From: Isosphaeraceae bacterium EP7
GTDB lineage: Bacteria > Planctomycetota > Planctomycetia > Isosphaerales > Isosphaeraceae
Direction of reading: 5' to 3'
Length of the DNA: 64,000 nt
Assembly: GCA_038400315.1 (NCBI GenBank)
Contig: CP151667.1
Coordinates: 6,149,174 to 6,213,173, forward strand
Notes under the pieces: generated by a model
What the model saw: only the letters and a program-made list of their open reading frames with translations
The model's database searches: none
What the model was told of the DNA's origin: nothing
Position numbers and translations under genes: made by a program
In this document: piece after piece, positions 55,793 through 63,893 of the stretch
Layout: every line of letters starts with the position of its first letter
How positions within the stretch are numbered: the first letter of the stretch is position 1

Positions 55793-57298
55793 ATGACCGA
55801 CAAGCAGACGGTGAGCCGTCGCGGATTCCTGGAGACCGCAGGCACGGCGACGGGTGCCCTGGTGGCGGCGAACACGTTCGCGCATCCCGCGATCGGTGCC
55901 GTGAAGGGTGCCAACGAGAAGATCAACTTCGCGATCATCGGCCCGGGCGGTCGCGCCCAAGCCCATATCGACCTGCTGAACAAGTTCAAGGCCGAGGGCA
56001 AGGCCGTCGACATCGTCGGCGTCTGCGACGTCTGGGACGGCAACAAGGAGACGGGCCGCGGCCTCTACCCGTCGGCCGAGAAGTGCGGCCTGAAGGCCGA
56101 CGACAAGAACGCCGTCACCAAGGACTATCGCCGGCTGCTCGAGCGCAAGGACATCGACGCGGTGGTGATCGGCACGCCCGACCACTGGCACGCCAAGCAG
56201 ACGATCGACGCCATGCTCGCGGGCAAGGACGTCTACTGCGAAAAGCCGATGACCCACACGATCGAGGAGGCCCGCCAGGTCGCCGAGACGGTCAAGAAAA
56301 CGAAGCAGGTCATGACCGTCGGCGTCCAGTCCACGGCCGACCCCCGCTGGAAGATGGCCAATGAGATGATCACCGCCGGCAAGATCGGCAAGGTCATGCA
56401 GGGCCAGACCAGCTACTACCGCAACAGCACGATGGGGCAGTGGCGGTACTACAAGCTGACGAAGGACATGACCCCCAAGACGGTCGACTGGAAGATGTTC
56501 CTGGGCACCGAATTCGGCCTCGCCCCGGACCAGCCCTTCGATCGCGCCAAGTACGGCCAGTGGCGCTGCTACTGGGACTTCGGCGGCGGCATGTACACCG
56601 ACCTGTTCGTGCATCAGTTGACACACATGCTCCAGGCCATGGGCCTGAAGTTCCCCCGGCGCGTCGTCGGCGGCGGCGGCCTGTACATGGAGTATGACGG
56701 CCGGGACGTCCCCGATGTCGCGACCGTGGTCGCCGACTACGACGAGGGCGCCCAGGTCATCATCTCGGCGACGATGTGCAACGATGTCCAGCTCGGCGAG
56801 GTCATCCGCGGCCACACCGCCACGATCCGCTTCGGCGGCTCGCCCCGCGACGGCTTCACCGTGGCCGAGCAGCAGATCTCCGGGCGCCCGGCCCCTCCGG
56901 GAGCCAACTCCGGCGACGGCGGCCAGAAGTTCGCCCCCGATCAGCCCAAGGACGACACCCGCGCCCTCTGGGAGCACTACCTCGAGTGCATCCGGTCGCG
57001 CAACGTCGAGACCCTCTGTCCGGCCGACCTCGGCTTCGCGGCCATCGCCACGGTCAACCTCGGCGTGCAGTCCTACCGCGAGGGCAAAGCCTTCTTCTTC
57101 GACAAGGAGACCGGCAAGGTCTCCGAGGCCGACGACTCGTGGGCCAAGAAGTGGGAGAAGCGCAGCCACGAGCGCGGCAAGCCCGAGCAGGTCATCGGCT
57201 GGAACGCCGGCGACACCGGCTCCCTGCTGACCGCCCCCCCGTACCAGAAGCTGGAAGGCGACTGGGTTGACGGCAAGGACCCCGCCGAGAGCGCCTGA
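55793..57298 (+). CDS. Tat-exported Gfo/Idh/MocA-family oxidoreductase
   Basis: A 501-aa protein. The N-terminus S-R-R-G-F-L-E-T-A-G-T-A-T-G-A is a twin-arginine signal, so the NAD(P)-dependent enzyme is exported with its cofactor. Rossmann motif: F-A-I-I-G-P-G-G-R-A-Q-A-H; then V-C-D-V-W-D, P-D-H-W-H-A-K, V-Y-C-E-K-P-M-T-H (catalytic-domain Lys-Pro), and G-G-G-M-Y-T-D-L-F-V-H. Exported Gfo/Idh/MocA proteins are abundant in planctomycetes and act on sugars or inositols. Location after the propeller/cytochrome genes (183-base gap) suggests a related carbohydrate role. The ATG at 55793 fits the signal; an earlier open frame is rejected. Confidence 0.92.
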   Translation: MTDKQTVSRRGFLETAGTATGALVAANTFAHPAIGAVKGANEKINFAIIGPGGRAQAHIDLLNKFKAEGKAVDIVGVCDVWDGNKETGRGLYPSAEKCGLKADDKNAVTKDYRRLLERKDIDAVVIGTPDHWHAKQTIDAMLAGKDVYCEKPMTHTIEEARQVAETVKKTKQVMTVGVQSTADPRWKMANEMITAGKIGKVMQGQTSYYRNSTMGQWRYYKLTKDMTPKTVDWKMFLGTEFGLAPDQPFDRAKYGQWRCYWDFGGGMYTDLFVHQLTHMLQAMGLKFPRRVVGGGGLYMEYDGRDVPDVATVVADYDEGAQVIISATMCNDVQLGEVIRGHTATIRFGGSPRDGFTVAEQQISGRPAPPGANSGDGGQKFAPDQPKDDTRALWEHYLECIRSRNVETLCPADLGFAAIATVNLGVQSYREGKAFFFDKETGKVSEADDSWAKKWEKRSHERGKPEQVIGWNAGDTGSLLTAPPYQKLEGDWVDGKDPAESA

Positions 57299-57331
57299 GC
57301 TCCGACGGAACCCGCGATATTCGACCTCGAG

Positions 57332-57362
57332 ACGCCCCCCGAGCCCCAGGCTCGGGGGGCGT
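57332..57362 (+). terminator. Terminator after the Gfo/Idh gene
   Basis: A 13-bp stem (57332-57344 with 57350-57362) and 5-base loop followed by TCTTCG; 33 bases after the stop. Confidence 0.75.
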
Positions 57363-57388
57363 TCTTCGTGAGCGACCGGGAACGCAAA

Positions 57389-57425
57389 CGGGCGGGCGGG
57401 ATGACAGAATCATCCCGCCCGCCCG
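57389..57425 (-). terminator. Terminator at the end of mtnA
   Basis: A perfect 16-bp stem (57389-57404 with 57410-57425) and 5-base loop. On the minus strand it lies about 54 bases after the mtnA stop; T-rich sequence (GTTTGCGTT) follows. Confidence 0.7.
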
Positions 57426-57428
57426 TCT

Positions 57429-57448
57429 CGATCGATCGATCGATCGAT
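57429..57448. repeat. CGAT tetranucleotide microsatellite
   Basis: Five exact tandem CGAT units in the noncoding gap between the paired terminators and the end of mtnA. Could vary in length by replication slippage. Confidence 0.8.
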
Positions 57449-57478
57449 CAAGCAATCAACCGAATCGCATGCCTTGCG

Positions 57479-58561
57479 TCAGGAGCCGAGGACCTTGCGG
57501 ACGTTCTCGGCGTTGACGGGGGCGATGATGCCCTTCTCGGTGATGATCCCGGCGATGTTGGCCGCGGGGGTCACGTCGAAGGCGGGGTTGTAGACGTTAA
57601 TGCCCTCGGGGGCGGTCACCCTGCCGAAGCCGGCGGTGATCTCCTTCGGATCGCGCAGCTCGATCGGGATGAACGAGCCGTCGGTGATCGTCAGGTCGAA
57701 CGTGCTGCTGGGGGCCGCGACGTAGAAGGGGATGCCGTGGGCCTTGGCCAGGATCGACACGCCGTAGGTGCCGATCTTGTTGGCCGAGTCGCCATTGGCC
57801 GCGATCCGGTCGGCGCCGACGACGACGAGCTGGATCTTGCCTTCCTTCATGACCTGGGCGGCCATGTTGTCGCAGATCAGGGTGACGGGCACCCCGCGCC
57901 GCTGGAGCTCCCAGGCGGTCAGTCGAGCGCCTTGGAGCAGGGGTCGGGTCTCGTCGGCGAAGACGTGGATCGACTTGCCCTGCTCGTGGGCGCTGAACAT
58001 AACGGCCAGCGCCGTGCCGTAATCGGCGGTGGCCAGGCCGCCCGCGTTGCAGTGGGTCAGCACGCCGTTGCCGGTCTTGATGAGATCGGCGCCGAACGCA
58101 CCGATCTGGCGGCACATGACCCGATCTTCGGCCTCGATCGCCCTGGCCTCTTCGAGCATGCGGTCGAGCAAGGCCTCGGGGGTGTTTGCCCCCGATTCCT
58201 TGCGGACCCGGTCCATGCGATCGAGCGCCCAGAACAGATTGACGGCCGTGGGCCGGCTGGTGCGGAGGAAGTCGGACGACTCCTGCGCGGCCTTGTGCAT
58301 GGCGTCGACGGAGCCGCCCGGGGTGTAGCCGACGCGGGCCCCAACGACGGCGCCGTAGCCGGCCGCCACGCCGATGGCCGGCGCCCCACGCACGCGGAGG
58401 GCGCGGATGGCCTCCCAGATGGCGGGGACGTCGGAGAGCTCCAGGAAGAGCAGCTCGGTGGGCAGCAGCGTCTGGTCAATCATCCGGACGCGGCCATTGG
58501 CCGCGTCTCCGGCCCAGCCGACCGTCTCCACCGCGGGGGCTTCGTGGGTGCTTGCGCTCAA
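57479..58561 (-). CDS. mtnA: S-methyl-5-thioribose-1-phosphate isomerase
   Basis: A 360-aa enzyme of the methionine salvage pathway, converting methylthioribose-1-phosphate to methylthioribulose-1-phosphate. Motifs: R-V-R-G-A-P-A-I-G-V-A-A-G-Y-G, the catalytic cysteine Cys161 in V-L-T-H-C-N-A-G-G-L-A-T, and Asp241 in V-V-V-G-A-D-R-I-A-A-N-G-D. Length matches the family. The start is taken as TTG at 58561, giving L-S-A-S-T-H-E-A; it overlaps the TGA of the acidic gene upstream (TTGA), implying translational coupling. GAGGAAG just upstream is a good ribosome binding site. Other mtn genes are not nearby. Confidence 0.93.
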   Translation of the reverse strand: MSASTHEAPAVETVGWAGDAANGRVRMIDQTLLPTELLFLELSDVPAIWEAIRALRVRGAPAIGVAAGYGAVVGARVGYTPGGSVDAMHKAAQESSDFLRTSRPTAVNLFWALDRMDRVRKESGANTPEALLDRMLEEARAIEAEDRVMCRQIGAFGADLIKTGNGVLTHCNAGGLATADYGTALAVMFSAHEQGKSIHVFADETRPLLQGARLTAWELQRRGVPVTLICDNMAAQVMKEGKIQLVVVGADRIAANGDSANKIGTYGVSILAKAHGIPFYVAAPSSTFDLTITDGSFIPIELRDPKEITAGFGRVTAPEGINVYNPAFDVTPAANIAGIITEKGIIAPVNAENVRKVLGS

Positions 58562-58863
58562 AGGTCTTCCTCGCCGTCTTCGTCGTCGTCGCCTTCGGCC
58601 TCTTCCGGGTCGATCCAGGCGTGGAACTCGGAGTAGACGTCCCAGATGTTCTTGAGCGCGCCCTTCAGCTCGGTGTGCTTGACCGGCGGGTGGGTGCCGC
58701 CGTAGCCGGAGACCTCGGAGGCGAGCTTCAGGAGGTCGAGGTTCTGCCGACGCAGCTCCAGGAAGATCTGGCTCTGGGTGTCGAGCTCCAGGGCGTCGCC
58801 CAGGACCTCTTCGGCGGTCTGCTCGTCTTCGTGCTCTTCGGCTTCGTCGAGATGGTCGTGCAT
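58558..58863 (-). CDS. Small acidic hypothetical protein, 101 aa
   Basis: A very acidic protein: N-terminal H-L-D-E-A-E-E-H-E-D-E-Q and a C-terminal run E-E-A-E-G-D-D-D-E-D-G-E-E-D-L. The centre (residues 30-75) is mixed helical with L-R-R-Q-N-L-D-L-L-K-L-A. No family is recognised; no signal peptide. The ATG at 58863 begins the plausible product, although an earlier in-frame start at 58941 exists. It overlaps mtnA by four bases and is probably its operon leader; the acidic nature might indicate a chaperone- or nucleic-acid-mimic-like role, but this is a guess. Confidence 0.75.
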   Translation of the reverse strand: MHDHLDEAEEHEDEQTAEEVLGDALELDTQSQIFLELRRQNLDLLKLASEVSGYGGTHPPVKHTELKGALKNIWDVYSEFHAWIDPEEAEGDDDEDGEEDL

Positions 58864-58959
58864 CGGACTCGGATCCTTTCGGGGGGATCTTGCCCCGGCC
58901 TCCCGCGGTTCTTCGCGGGCCGGGTCGGGGGTTGAGATCATCGGAGAGTTCGGGACGGT

Positions 58960-60072
58960 TCAGGCGACCGCGTCCCAGGCCTCGTAGGTCAGGCCGAAGG
59001 TCTCGGCGACCGGCCGGTTGGTGACCCGGCCGGCGTCGATGTTGACCCCGTCGGCCACGCCGGGTAACGCCCTGGCGGCGGCCCGCCAGCCAACTTTGGC
59101 GAATTGGATCACGTAGGGAAGCGTGACGTTGCAGAGCGCGTAGGTGCTCGTCCGACCGACGGCGCCCGGCATGTTGGTCACGCAGTAGTGCACGATGCCG
59201 TCGACCAAGTAGGTCGGCTGCCGGTGGGTGGTCGGTCGGCTGGTCTCGATGCAGCCTCCCTGGTCGATCGCCACATCCACGATGACGGCGCCCGGCTTCA
59301 TGCGGGCGAGGTCCTCGCGGCGGACGAGCCTGGGGGCGCGGGCTCCGGTGATGAGAACGGCTCCGATGACCAGGTCGGCCCGCTCGATCGACTCCAGGAT
59401 CGTGTGGCGGTCGGAATAGAGGGTGGTCACATTCGGCGGCATGATGTCGTCGAGATAGCGCAGGCGGTCGAGGTTGACGTCCAGGATCCGGACGCTGGCG
59501 CCCAGCCCTGCGGCGACCTTCGCCGCGTTGGCGCCGACGACCCCTCCGCCCAGGATGGCCACCTCGGCCGGGGCCACGCCCGGGACGCCGGCCAGCAGGA
59601 TGCCTCGGCCCTCGTTGGGGCGTTCCAGGTACTTGGCGCCTTCCTGGATGCTCATCCGGCCGGCGACCTCGCTCATGGGGGTCAGCAGCGGCAGGCCACC
59701 GCGCGGGTCGCGCAGGGTCTCGTAGGCGATGGCGGTGATCCCGCTGTCGATGATCGCGAGGGTGAGGGCCTCGTCGGCGGCGAAGTGGAAGTAGGTGAAA
59801 AGGACCTGACCGCGGCGGAGGTGGGGCCACTCGGACGCCTGCGGCTCCTTGACCTTCACGACCATGTCGGCGCGAGCCCAGAGGCTCGCGGCGTCGGCAA
59901 CGAGTTCGGCCCCGGCGGCGGAATAGGCCGAATCGGCGATACCGCTGCCCGTGCCGGCCCCGGCCTCGACGAGCACGGTGTGCCCCGCGAGGGTCAATTC
60001 TTCGGCGCCGACGGGGAGCATGGCCACCCGGTACTCGTCCGCCTTGACCTCTTTCGGGACGCCCACGATCAT
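58960..60072 (-). CDS. ald: Alanine dehydrogenase
   Basis: A 370-aa NAD-dependent enzyme interconverting alanine and pyruvate plus ammonia. Length equals the family. Substrate residues Lys75 (V-V-K-V-K-E-P) and His96 (F-T-Y-F-H-F-A-A-D) are present. The nucleotide-binding motif is I-L-G-G-G-V-V-G-A-N-A-A-K near residue 175, with the D-V-N-L-D acidic end. Start motif M-I-V-G-V-P-K-E-V-K is typical. The ATG at 60072 follows GGAG. The earlier in-frame start at 60123 adds residues not seen in the family. It is 96 bases upstream of the acidic/mtnA pair. Confidence 0.95.
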   Translation of the reverse strand: MIVGVPKEVKADEYRVAMLPVGAEELTLAGHTVLVEAGAGTGSGIADSAYSAAGAELVADAASLWARADMVVKVKEPQASEWPHLRRGQVLFTYFHFAADEALTLAIIDSGITAIAYETLRDPRGGLPLLTPMSEVAGRMSIQEGAKYLERPNEGRGILLAGVPGVAPAEVAILGGGVVGANAAKVAAGLGASVRILDVNLDRLRYLDDIMPPNVTTLYSDRHTILESIERADLVIGAVLITGARAPRLVRREDLARMKPGAVIVDVAIDQGGCIETSRPTTHRQPTYLVDGIVHYCVTNMPGAVGRTSTYALCNVTLPYVIQFAKVGWRAAARALPGVADGVNIDAGRVTNRPVAETFGLTYEAWDAVA

Positions 60073-60240
60073 CGTCAGCAGCTCCGTTGGGGGGCGACAA
60101 ACCGCCCCGCGCAACCATTCCATCAGACCGCGTCGCTCGAATCAAGCCGAGACGCGACGGACACTTGCACGTCCGCCCCGGCTGCGGCAAGATCGAGGTG
60201 CCGCGCGGGTCACTTGCAGCCCATCGGAGGGGCCGACGCC

Positions 60241-60453
60241 TTGGACCTGAATCTCGAGCGGATCACGGCCATGGTGTTCTGCGTGGCCCTCGGGGGCGTG
60301 ATCGGCTACGCCGTCGCGACCGCCCTGGGGGATGACCAAGAGCACCGGATACACTTCGCCCTGGTCAACGCCTACCTTGCCTGGGCCGGGTACATCGCCG
60401 GCTGCCTGGTGCGGGAACGCGTCCGGCCCCGCGATGATCGCGACACCCTCTGA
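60241..60453 (+). CDS. Small two-helix membrane protein, 70 aa
   Basis: A TTG at 60241 follows a good GGAGGGG site nine bases upstream. The product M-D-L-N-L-E-R-I-T-A-M-V-F-C has two hydrophobic helices (about 9-27 and 40-57), separated by a polar loop with G-D-D-Q-E-H-R, and a basic C-terminus. No family is recognised. The start and ribosome binding site decide in favour of a gene within a much longer spurious frame. It may be co-transcribed with the SRPBCC gene 110 bases downstream. Confidence 0.65.
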   Translation: MDLNLERITAMVFCVALGGVIGYAVATALGDDQEHRIHFALVNAYLAWAGYIAGCLVRERVRPRDDRDTL

Positions 60454-60563
60454 GCCCGGGACGCGGGCGGCGGCTTGACGACACGCTCACCAGGTGCACA
60501 ACACCTTGGGGGAGCGGGCGGCCGCTTTCGCGGACGGGCAGTCCCTGGAGGCGTCGCGGACCG

Positions 60564-61043
60564 ATGCGTTTCGTCAAGGAATCTCACATCGCGGCCCCGC
60601 CGGGCGTGACCTTCGCGTTTCACGAGAGTTCCGGGGCACTCCAGCGGCTGACTCCCCCCTGGGAGAAGGTCGAGCTCGTCTCCGGAGGCGAGTCGATCCG
60701 GCCAGGCAGCCGGGTGGTCCTGCGCACCTGGTTGGGGCCGATCCCCTTGACCTGGGTGGCCGAGCACGTCGAATACGAGGTGGGCCGGATGTTCGCCGAC
60801 CGCCAGGTCTCGGGGCCCTTCGCGTCCTGGTTCCACCGACACCTTACACTCGACGACGGGCAGGGCGGGACGACCTTGCGGGACGAGGTCGACTACGAGC
60901 CGCCGCTCGGCCTGCTCGGGCGGACGCTCGGGGCCGGGTTCCTCGAGCATAAGCTCCAGCAGATGTTCGACTACCGTCACGAGCAGACCCGAATCATCGT
61001 CGAGGCCCGCGACTTCCCGGGGGCACCCTCCGCGACGTCCTGA
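60564..61043 (+). CDS. SRPBCC/START-like ligand-binding protein
   Basis: A 159-aa protein with the SRPBCC pattern: F-V-K-E-S-H-I-A-A-P-P-G-V-T-F-A-F-H-E at the start, L-T-P-P-W-E near residue 29, H-V-E-Y-E-V-G-R-M-F-A-D near residue 67, F-H-R-H-L-T-L near 88, R-D-E-V-D-Y-E-P-P-L-G near 107. Related proteins bind lipids, polyketides or cofactors; a subgroup is fused to SDR epimerases. No substrate can be given. The ATG at 60564 has GGAGG upstream at a somewhat long distance. It converges on the sigma factor gene (7-base gap). Confidence 0.82.
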   Translation: MRFVKESHIAAPPGVTFAFHESSGALQRLTPPWEKVELVSGGESIRPGSRVVLRTWLGPIPLTWVAEHVEYEVGRMFADRQVSGPFASWFHRHLTLDDGQGGTTLRDEVDYEPPLGLLGRTLGAGFLEHKLQQMFDYRHEQTRIIVEARDFPGAPSATS

Positions 61044-61050
61044 AGGCCGG

Positions 61051-61638
61051 TCAGTCGAATGAGTTGATCCTCAGGGCGAGGGCGATTCTGGAGATCGCCC
61101 TGGTGAGTTGCATCCGCCGGCCATCGGGCGTGCCTCCCATCCTGGCGGCCAGCCCGACCCAATCCAGGCCGGAATCACGAAGGGCTACGATCTGCTTCTC
61201 CTCCTCGGTCAGGTGGGAGCGGAACTCGCTGAGCAACTCGCCGCGAGAGATCATCTCGCTGGGAGAGTCGGCCGTGGAAGCGGGGCCTGCGAATCCGGAC
61301 TCCATCGGTTCGGCCCTTCGGTAGTCGCGGCGGCCGGCCCTGAGGCGCTGAACTTCGTGGGCTAACTTGTTTCGGGCCATCGTGTTCAGCAACTTGGGGA
61401 GCTGAGAAGGCTCGTCAAGGTCGTACTGGCCCAGGGCGGCCCGGACGCAGAAGCTGGCCAAAACGGACTGGCAGATGTCCATCGAGTCGAACATCCGCCT
61501 GAGCCGCTGATCACGTAGGCGGAGCCGGATGGAGCGGCGGATGAATGGCTCGTAGTCGCGCACAAGCTCGGCGACCGCGTCCTCATCCCCGGCCCTGAGG
61601 CGCTCGACCAGCCTGTTGAAGTGGCTGTCGTGTCCCAT
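61051..61638 (-). CDS. ECF-type RNA polymerase sigma factor, planctomycete subgroup
   Basis: A 195-aa sigma factor. Region 2 is seen in L-V-R-D-Y-E-P-F-I-R-R-S-I-R and M-F-D-S-M-D-I-C-Q-S-V-L-A-S-F; region 4 in L-T-E-E-E-K-Q-I-V-A-L-R-D-S-G-L-D-W followed by A-A-R-M-G-G-T-P-D. The arrangement with D-I-C-Q-S-V-L is typical of the expanded planctomycete ECF group. No anti-sigma gene is adjacent; regulation by serine/threonine kinases or fused domains is known for some in this group. The ATG at 61638 has GAGGTGG nine bases upstream; an earlier in-frame start is rejected. Confidence 0.9.
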   Translation of the reverse strand: MGHDSHFNRLVERLRAGDEDAVAELVRDYEPFIRRSIRLRLRDQRLRRMFDSMDICQSVLASFCVRAALGQYDLDEPSQLPKLLNTMARNKLAHEVQRLRAGRRDYRRAEPMESGFAGPASTADSPSEMISRGELLSEFRSHLTEEEKQIVALRDSGLDWVGLAARMGGTPDGRRMQLTRAISRIALALRINSFD

Positions 61639-61853
61639 CGTGTGCCGCCACCTCGGGAGAGATCCAATGGGCAAAACCCCCACCGGTCGTCCGGCGTGAG
61701 GGTCCAGGTCCAAAGGCGATGATTTAAGATGATCCCCGCTGAGGACAAGACTTAGATCGTCTCGACTCGGTCCTGAACTCTTATCGCCCGAAGATCTGAG
61801 TCGCTATAATAAAGTTCTATTCGCTTTCTTCCTGACCTTATGCAAATCGCGTG

Positions 61854-62288
61854 TTAAGGGCCAAATTCGTCGGCGACACCGGCTGTCTGTTGTCCGACGA
61901 GCGAACCCGACTCCGGATCGGCCAACATCCGGCACTGGCCAGGGTAAAGGAGGCCGGCCGCGAGCCCCGGGGCAAAACCGACGAGGTCGGCGGCGAGGTC
62001 GCCCAGGGTCGCATCTCGGCCGATGGCCGGATGGAGTTGGAGCAATTCACTGCCCACCGCCAATGCGATCCCGGCGATGATCAACTGAGGCACTATCGAG
62101 CGGGCGCCATCGACCCGCATCCAGAGAAAACCTAAGACGCCAAAAATCGCGGCATGGATGACCTTGTCCAGATGCTTGATCTCGCCGATCCCGTTGGCAC
62201 CTTCGTTGACCGGCAGTCGATGGCTCGGCCAACCGCAGGCGACGATGACCACGGCGGTCCAGAGCAAGGCCATCAGCAGTCGATTCAT
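61854..62288 (-). CDS. VanZ-like membrane protein
   Basis: A 144-aa protein with four hydrophobic helices. The pattern L-D-K-V-I-H-A-A-I-F-G-V-L-G-F-L (about residues 40-55), with the conserved lysine and histidine, then S-E-L-L-Q-L-H-P-A-I-G-R-D-A-T-L-G-D-L-A-A-D-L (about 80-102) are VanZ family signatures. VanZ proteins give low-level teicoplanin resistance in enterococci, but most bacterial homologues have an unknown membrane role. The ATG at 62288 follows a GGGGA stretch. It runs toward the sigma factor gene with 215 bases between. Confidence 0.88.
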   Translation of the reverse strand: MNRLLMALLWTAVVIVACGWPSHRLPVNEGANGIGEIKHLDKVIHAAIFGVLGFLWMRVDGARSIVPQLIIAGIALAVGSELLQLHPAIGRDATLGDLAADLVGFAPGLAAGLLYPGQCRMLADPESGSLVGQQTAGVADEFGP

Positions 62289-62691
62289 CAGTCAAAGTCC
62301 CCGATTCCGCCAGGCTGCGGTGCCCGCGAGATGATCGCTGGCCCGTCTACAGGATGGGAAAGTCATCAAGGTCGGATGCCAGAGTCGGGAGGGCTTCCCT
62401 GGCATGGTTCCGGCTGATCGACGCCGCGAACCATCTCCATCCTACGCTCCACGCAAAACATTTGGCCACGTTGCCTGTCGACACGAGCCCGGGTGTCCCG
62501 GGGACATTTGACCGACTCGAACCGATCGCCGTTGCGTCCGAACCTATGACGGCACAGTCTCTTAAGCTCGTGCCGGGCGAGCATCCGGCGGCCGATTCGC
62601 TTGACCCCTCCGGCGGGGCCAAACTACACTTGGGATTCGTCGAGCCTGCGCGGCCGGCAGTGAATCTTCGAGGTTTGGGGGATGCATCAAC
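62289..62691. other. 403-base divergent intergenic region
   Basis: Between the VanZ-like gene (minus) and the LarA-like gene (plus). Two opposite open frames of 166 and 186 codons cover it, but neither has a ribosome binding site or recognisable sequence. It contains a good promoter candidate at 62601-62630. Confidence 0.5.
62601..62630 (+). promoter_or_regulatory. Promoter of the LarA-like gene
   Basis: TTGACC (62601-62606), 18-base spacer, TACACT (62625-62630), about 61 bases before the GTG start. Confidence 0.5.
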
Positions 62692-63873
62692 GTGGCGTTG
62701 GAGTTCCGGGGCGGATCGATCGAACTTGACGCGGGGGATCGACTTATCGCGACCTGCACGGGCCCTCGCCTCTCGCAGGGCGCCGATCCCGCCGAGGCGG
62801 CGTTTCTTGCCCTGGCCGCGCCGCTCGATTTCCCGCCGCTTCGCCATGCCGTGGTCCCGGGTGACATCGTGGTCATCGCCAATGATGGCGAGACGCCATG
62901 CGCTCCGGCCGTGATCGCGGCCGCCTGCCAGGTCCTCTTCGATGCGGGAGTCGAGGCTGGGTCAATCACCGTGCTCTGCTCGTCGGCCCCCGAAGTTCCA
63001 CTGCAACTTCCGGAAGGTGTTGAGTTTGCGGTTCATAACCCGGACGACAAGGAGCAGATGTCCTACCTGGCGACGACCCAGGAAGGGCGGCGGGTTTACC
63101 TGAACCGAAGGCTGACCGACGCCGATTTCGTCCTGCCTGTTGGTCGTCTGACGTTCGATCCCGCGTTCGGCTACAGGGGGCCCTGGAGCACCCTGTTCCC
63201 GGGGATGAGCGACACGGAAACCCGCCGCTCGTTCGCCCTCAGATCCAGCGACGACACCCCGCCCGACCCGGACCTGCCCAGCCCCGCGTTACTCGAGGCG
63301 TCGGAGGTCTGCTGGCTGATCGGCTGTCAGTTCCACGTCGGGGTCCTGGGCGAGCCGTCGGGCCCGATCCGGGTGGTGGCCGGCCTCGAGTCGTCTGTGC
63401 AGCGACGAGGGGCCGAGGAACTGGACGCCAACCTCCGGTTCAGGGCGCCGAGCCGGGCCGAGGTGGTGATCGCGTCGGTGGAGGGGAGCGACCTGGATGC
63501 CCTGACGGCCGGCCTGAACAATGCGGTGCGACTGGCCCGCCGGGGGGGCAAGATCGTGATCCTCTCCGGGGTGGAAGGTGACGTGGGCATGAACCTGGCC
63601 CGGGTCCGCGATGCGGGCGATCCCCGATCGGCGCTCGCCGCCATCAAAGGGGGGGAGGGCCAGCCCGACTACTTCGCCGCCCGTGCGATCGCCGAGGCGA
63701 CCACCCATGCCGACGTCTACCTGCTGAGCAAGCTCGACCCCGATCTCGTCGAGGAAATGTCGATCACGCCGCTGAGCAAGCCCGAGGAATCTCGACGCCT
63801 GGTCGCCGCCGCCAGCGACGTCATCCTCGTCAATAAGGCCGATCTCGTGCGCTGTGACGCGGACGAGGACTGA
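62692..63873 (+). CDS. LarA-like (DUF2088) protein with altered active site
   Basis: A 393-aa protein related to the nickel-pincer lactate racemase LarA. The N-terminal domain has V-V-I-A-N-D-G-E-T-P-C-A-P near residue 60; H115 in A-V-H-N-P-D-D-K matches the first catalytic His. The second His, normally in a P-H-x-x-x-G-F/Y motif, is Asp156 (F-D-P-A-F-G-Y), and the Lys that binds the cofactor in G-G-x-K is replaced (R-G-P-W-S-T-L-F-P-G). Thus racemase activity with the known cofactor is unlikely. No larB/C/E genes are near. GTG at 62692 is the start. The C-terminal half (200-393) is the second domain of the family. Confidence 0.8.
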   Translation: MALEFRGGSIELDAGDRLIATCTGPRLSQGADPAEAAFLALAAPLDFPPLRHAVVPGDIVVIANDGETPCAPAVIAAACQVLFDAGVEAGSITVLCSSAPEVPLQLPEGVEFAVHNPDDKEQMSYLATTQEGRRVYLNRRLTDADFVLPVGRLTFDPAFGYRGPWSTLFPGMSDTETRRSFALRSSDDTPPDPDLPSPALLEASEVCWLIGCQFHVGVLGEPSGPIRVVAGLESSVQRRGAEELDANLRFRAPSRAEVVIASVEGSDLDALTAGLNNAVRLARRGGKIVILSGVEGDVGMNLARVRDAGDPRSALAAIKGGEGQPDYFAARAIAEATTHADVYLLSKLDPDLVEEMSITPLSKPEESRRLVAAASDVILVNKADLVRCDADED

Positions 63874-63893
63874 AGGGGGCGGAACAGCCGGGT

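Noticed and set aside
53918-57169. A 1083-codon minus-strand open frame opposite the propeller and Gfo/Idh genes
   Set aside because: It crosses two genes with clear domain matches on the other strand and contains only Arg/Gly/Val-rich composition typical of antisense in GC-rich DNA.
61801-61812. Perfect TATAAT on the plus strand at 61805
   Set aside because: No plus-strand gene follows within a reasonable distance and no -35 box precedes it; it lies between two minus-strand genes.
62347-62914. Two overlapping open frames in the gap before the LarA-like gene
   Set aside because: Neither has a ribosome binding site or recognisable sequence, and they occupy opposite strands of the same DNA.
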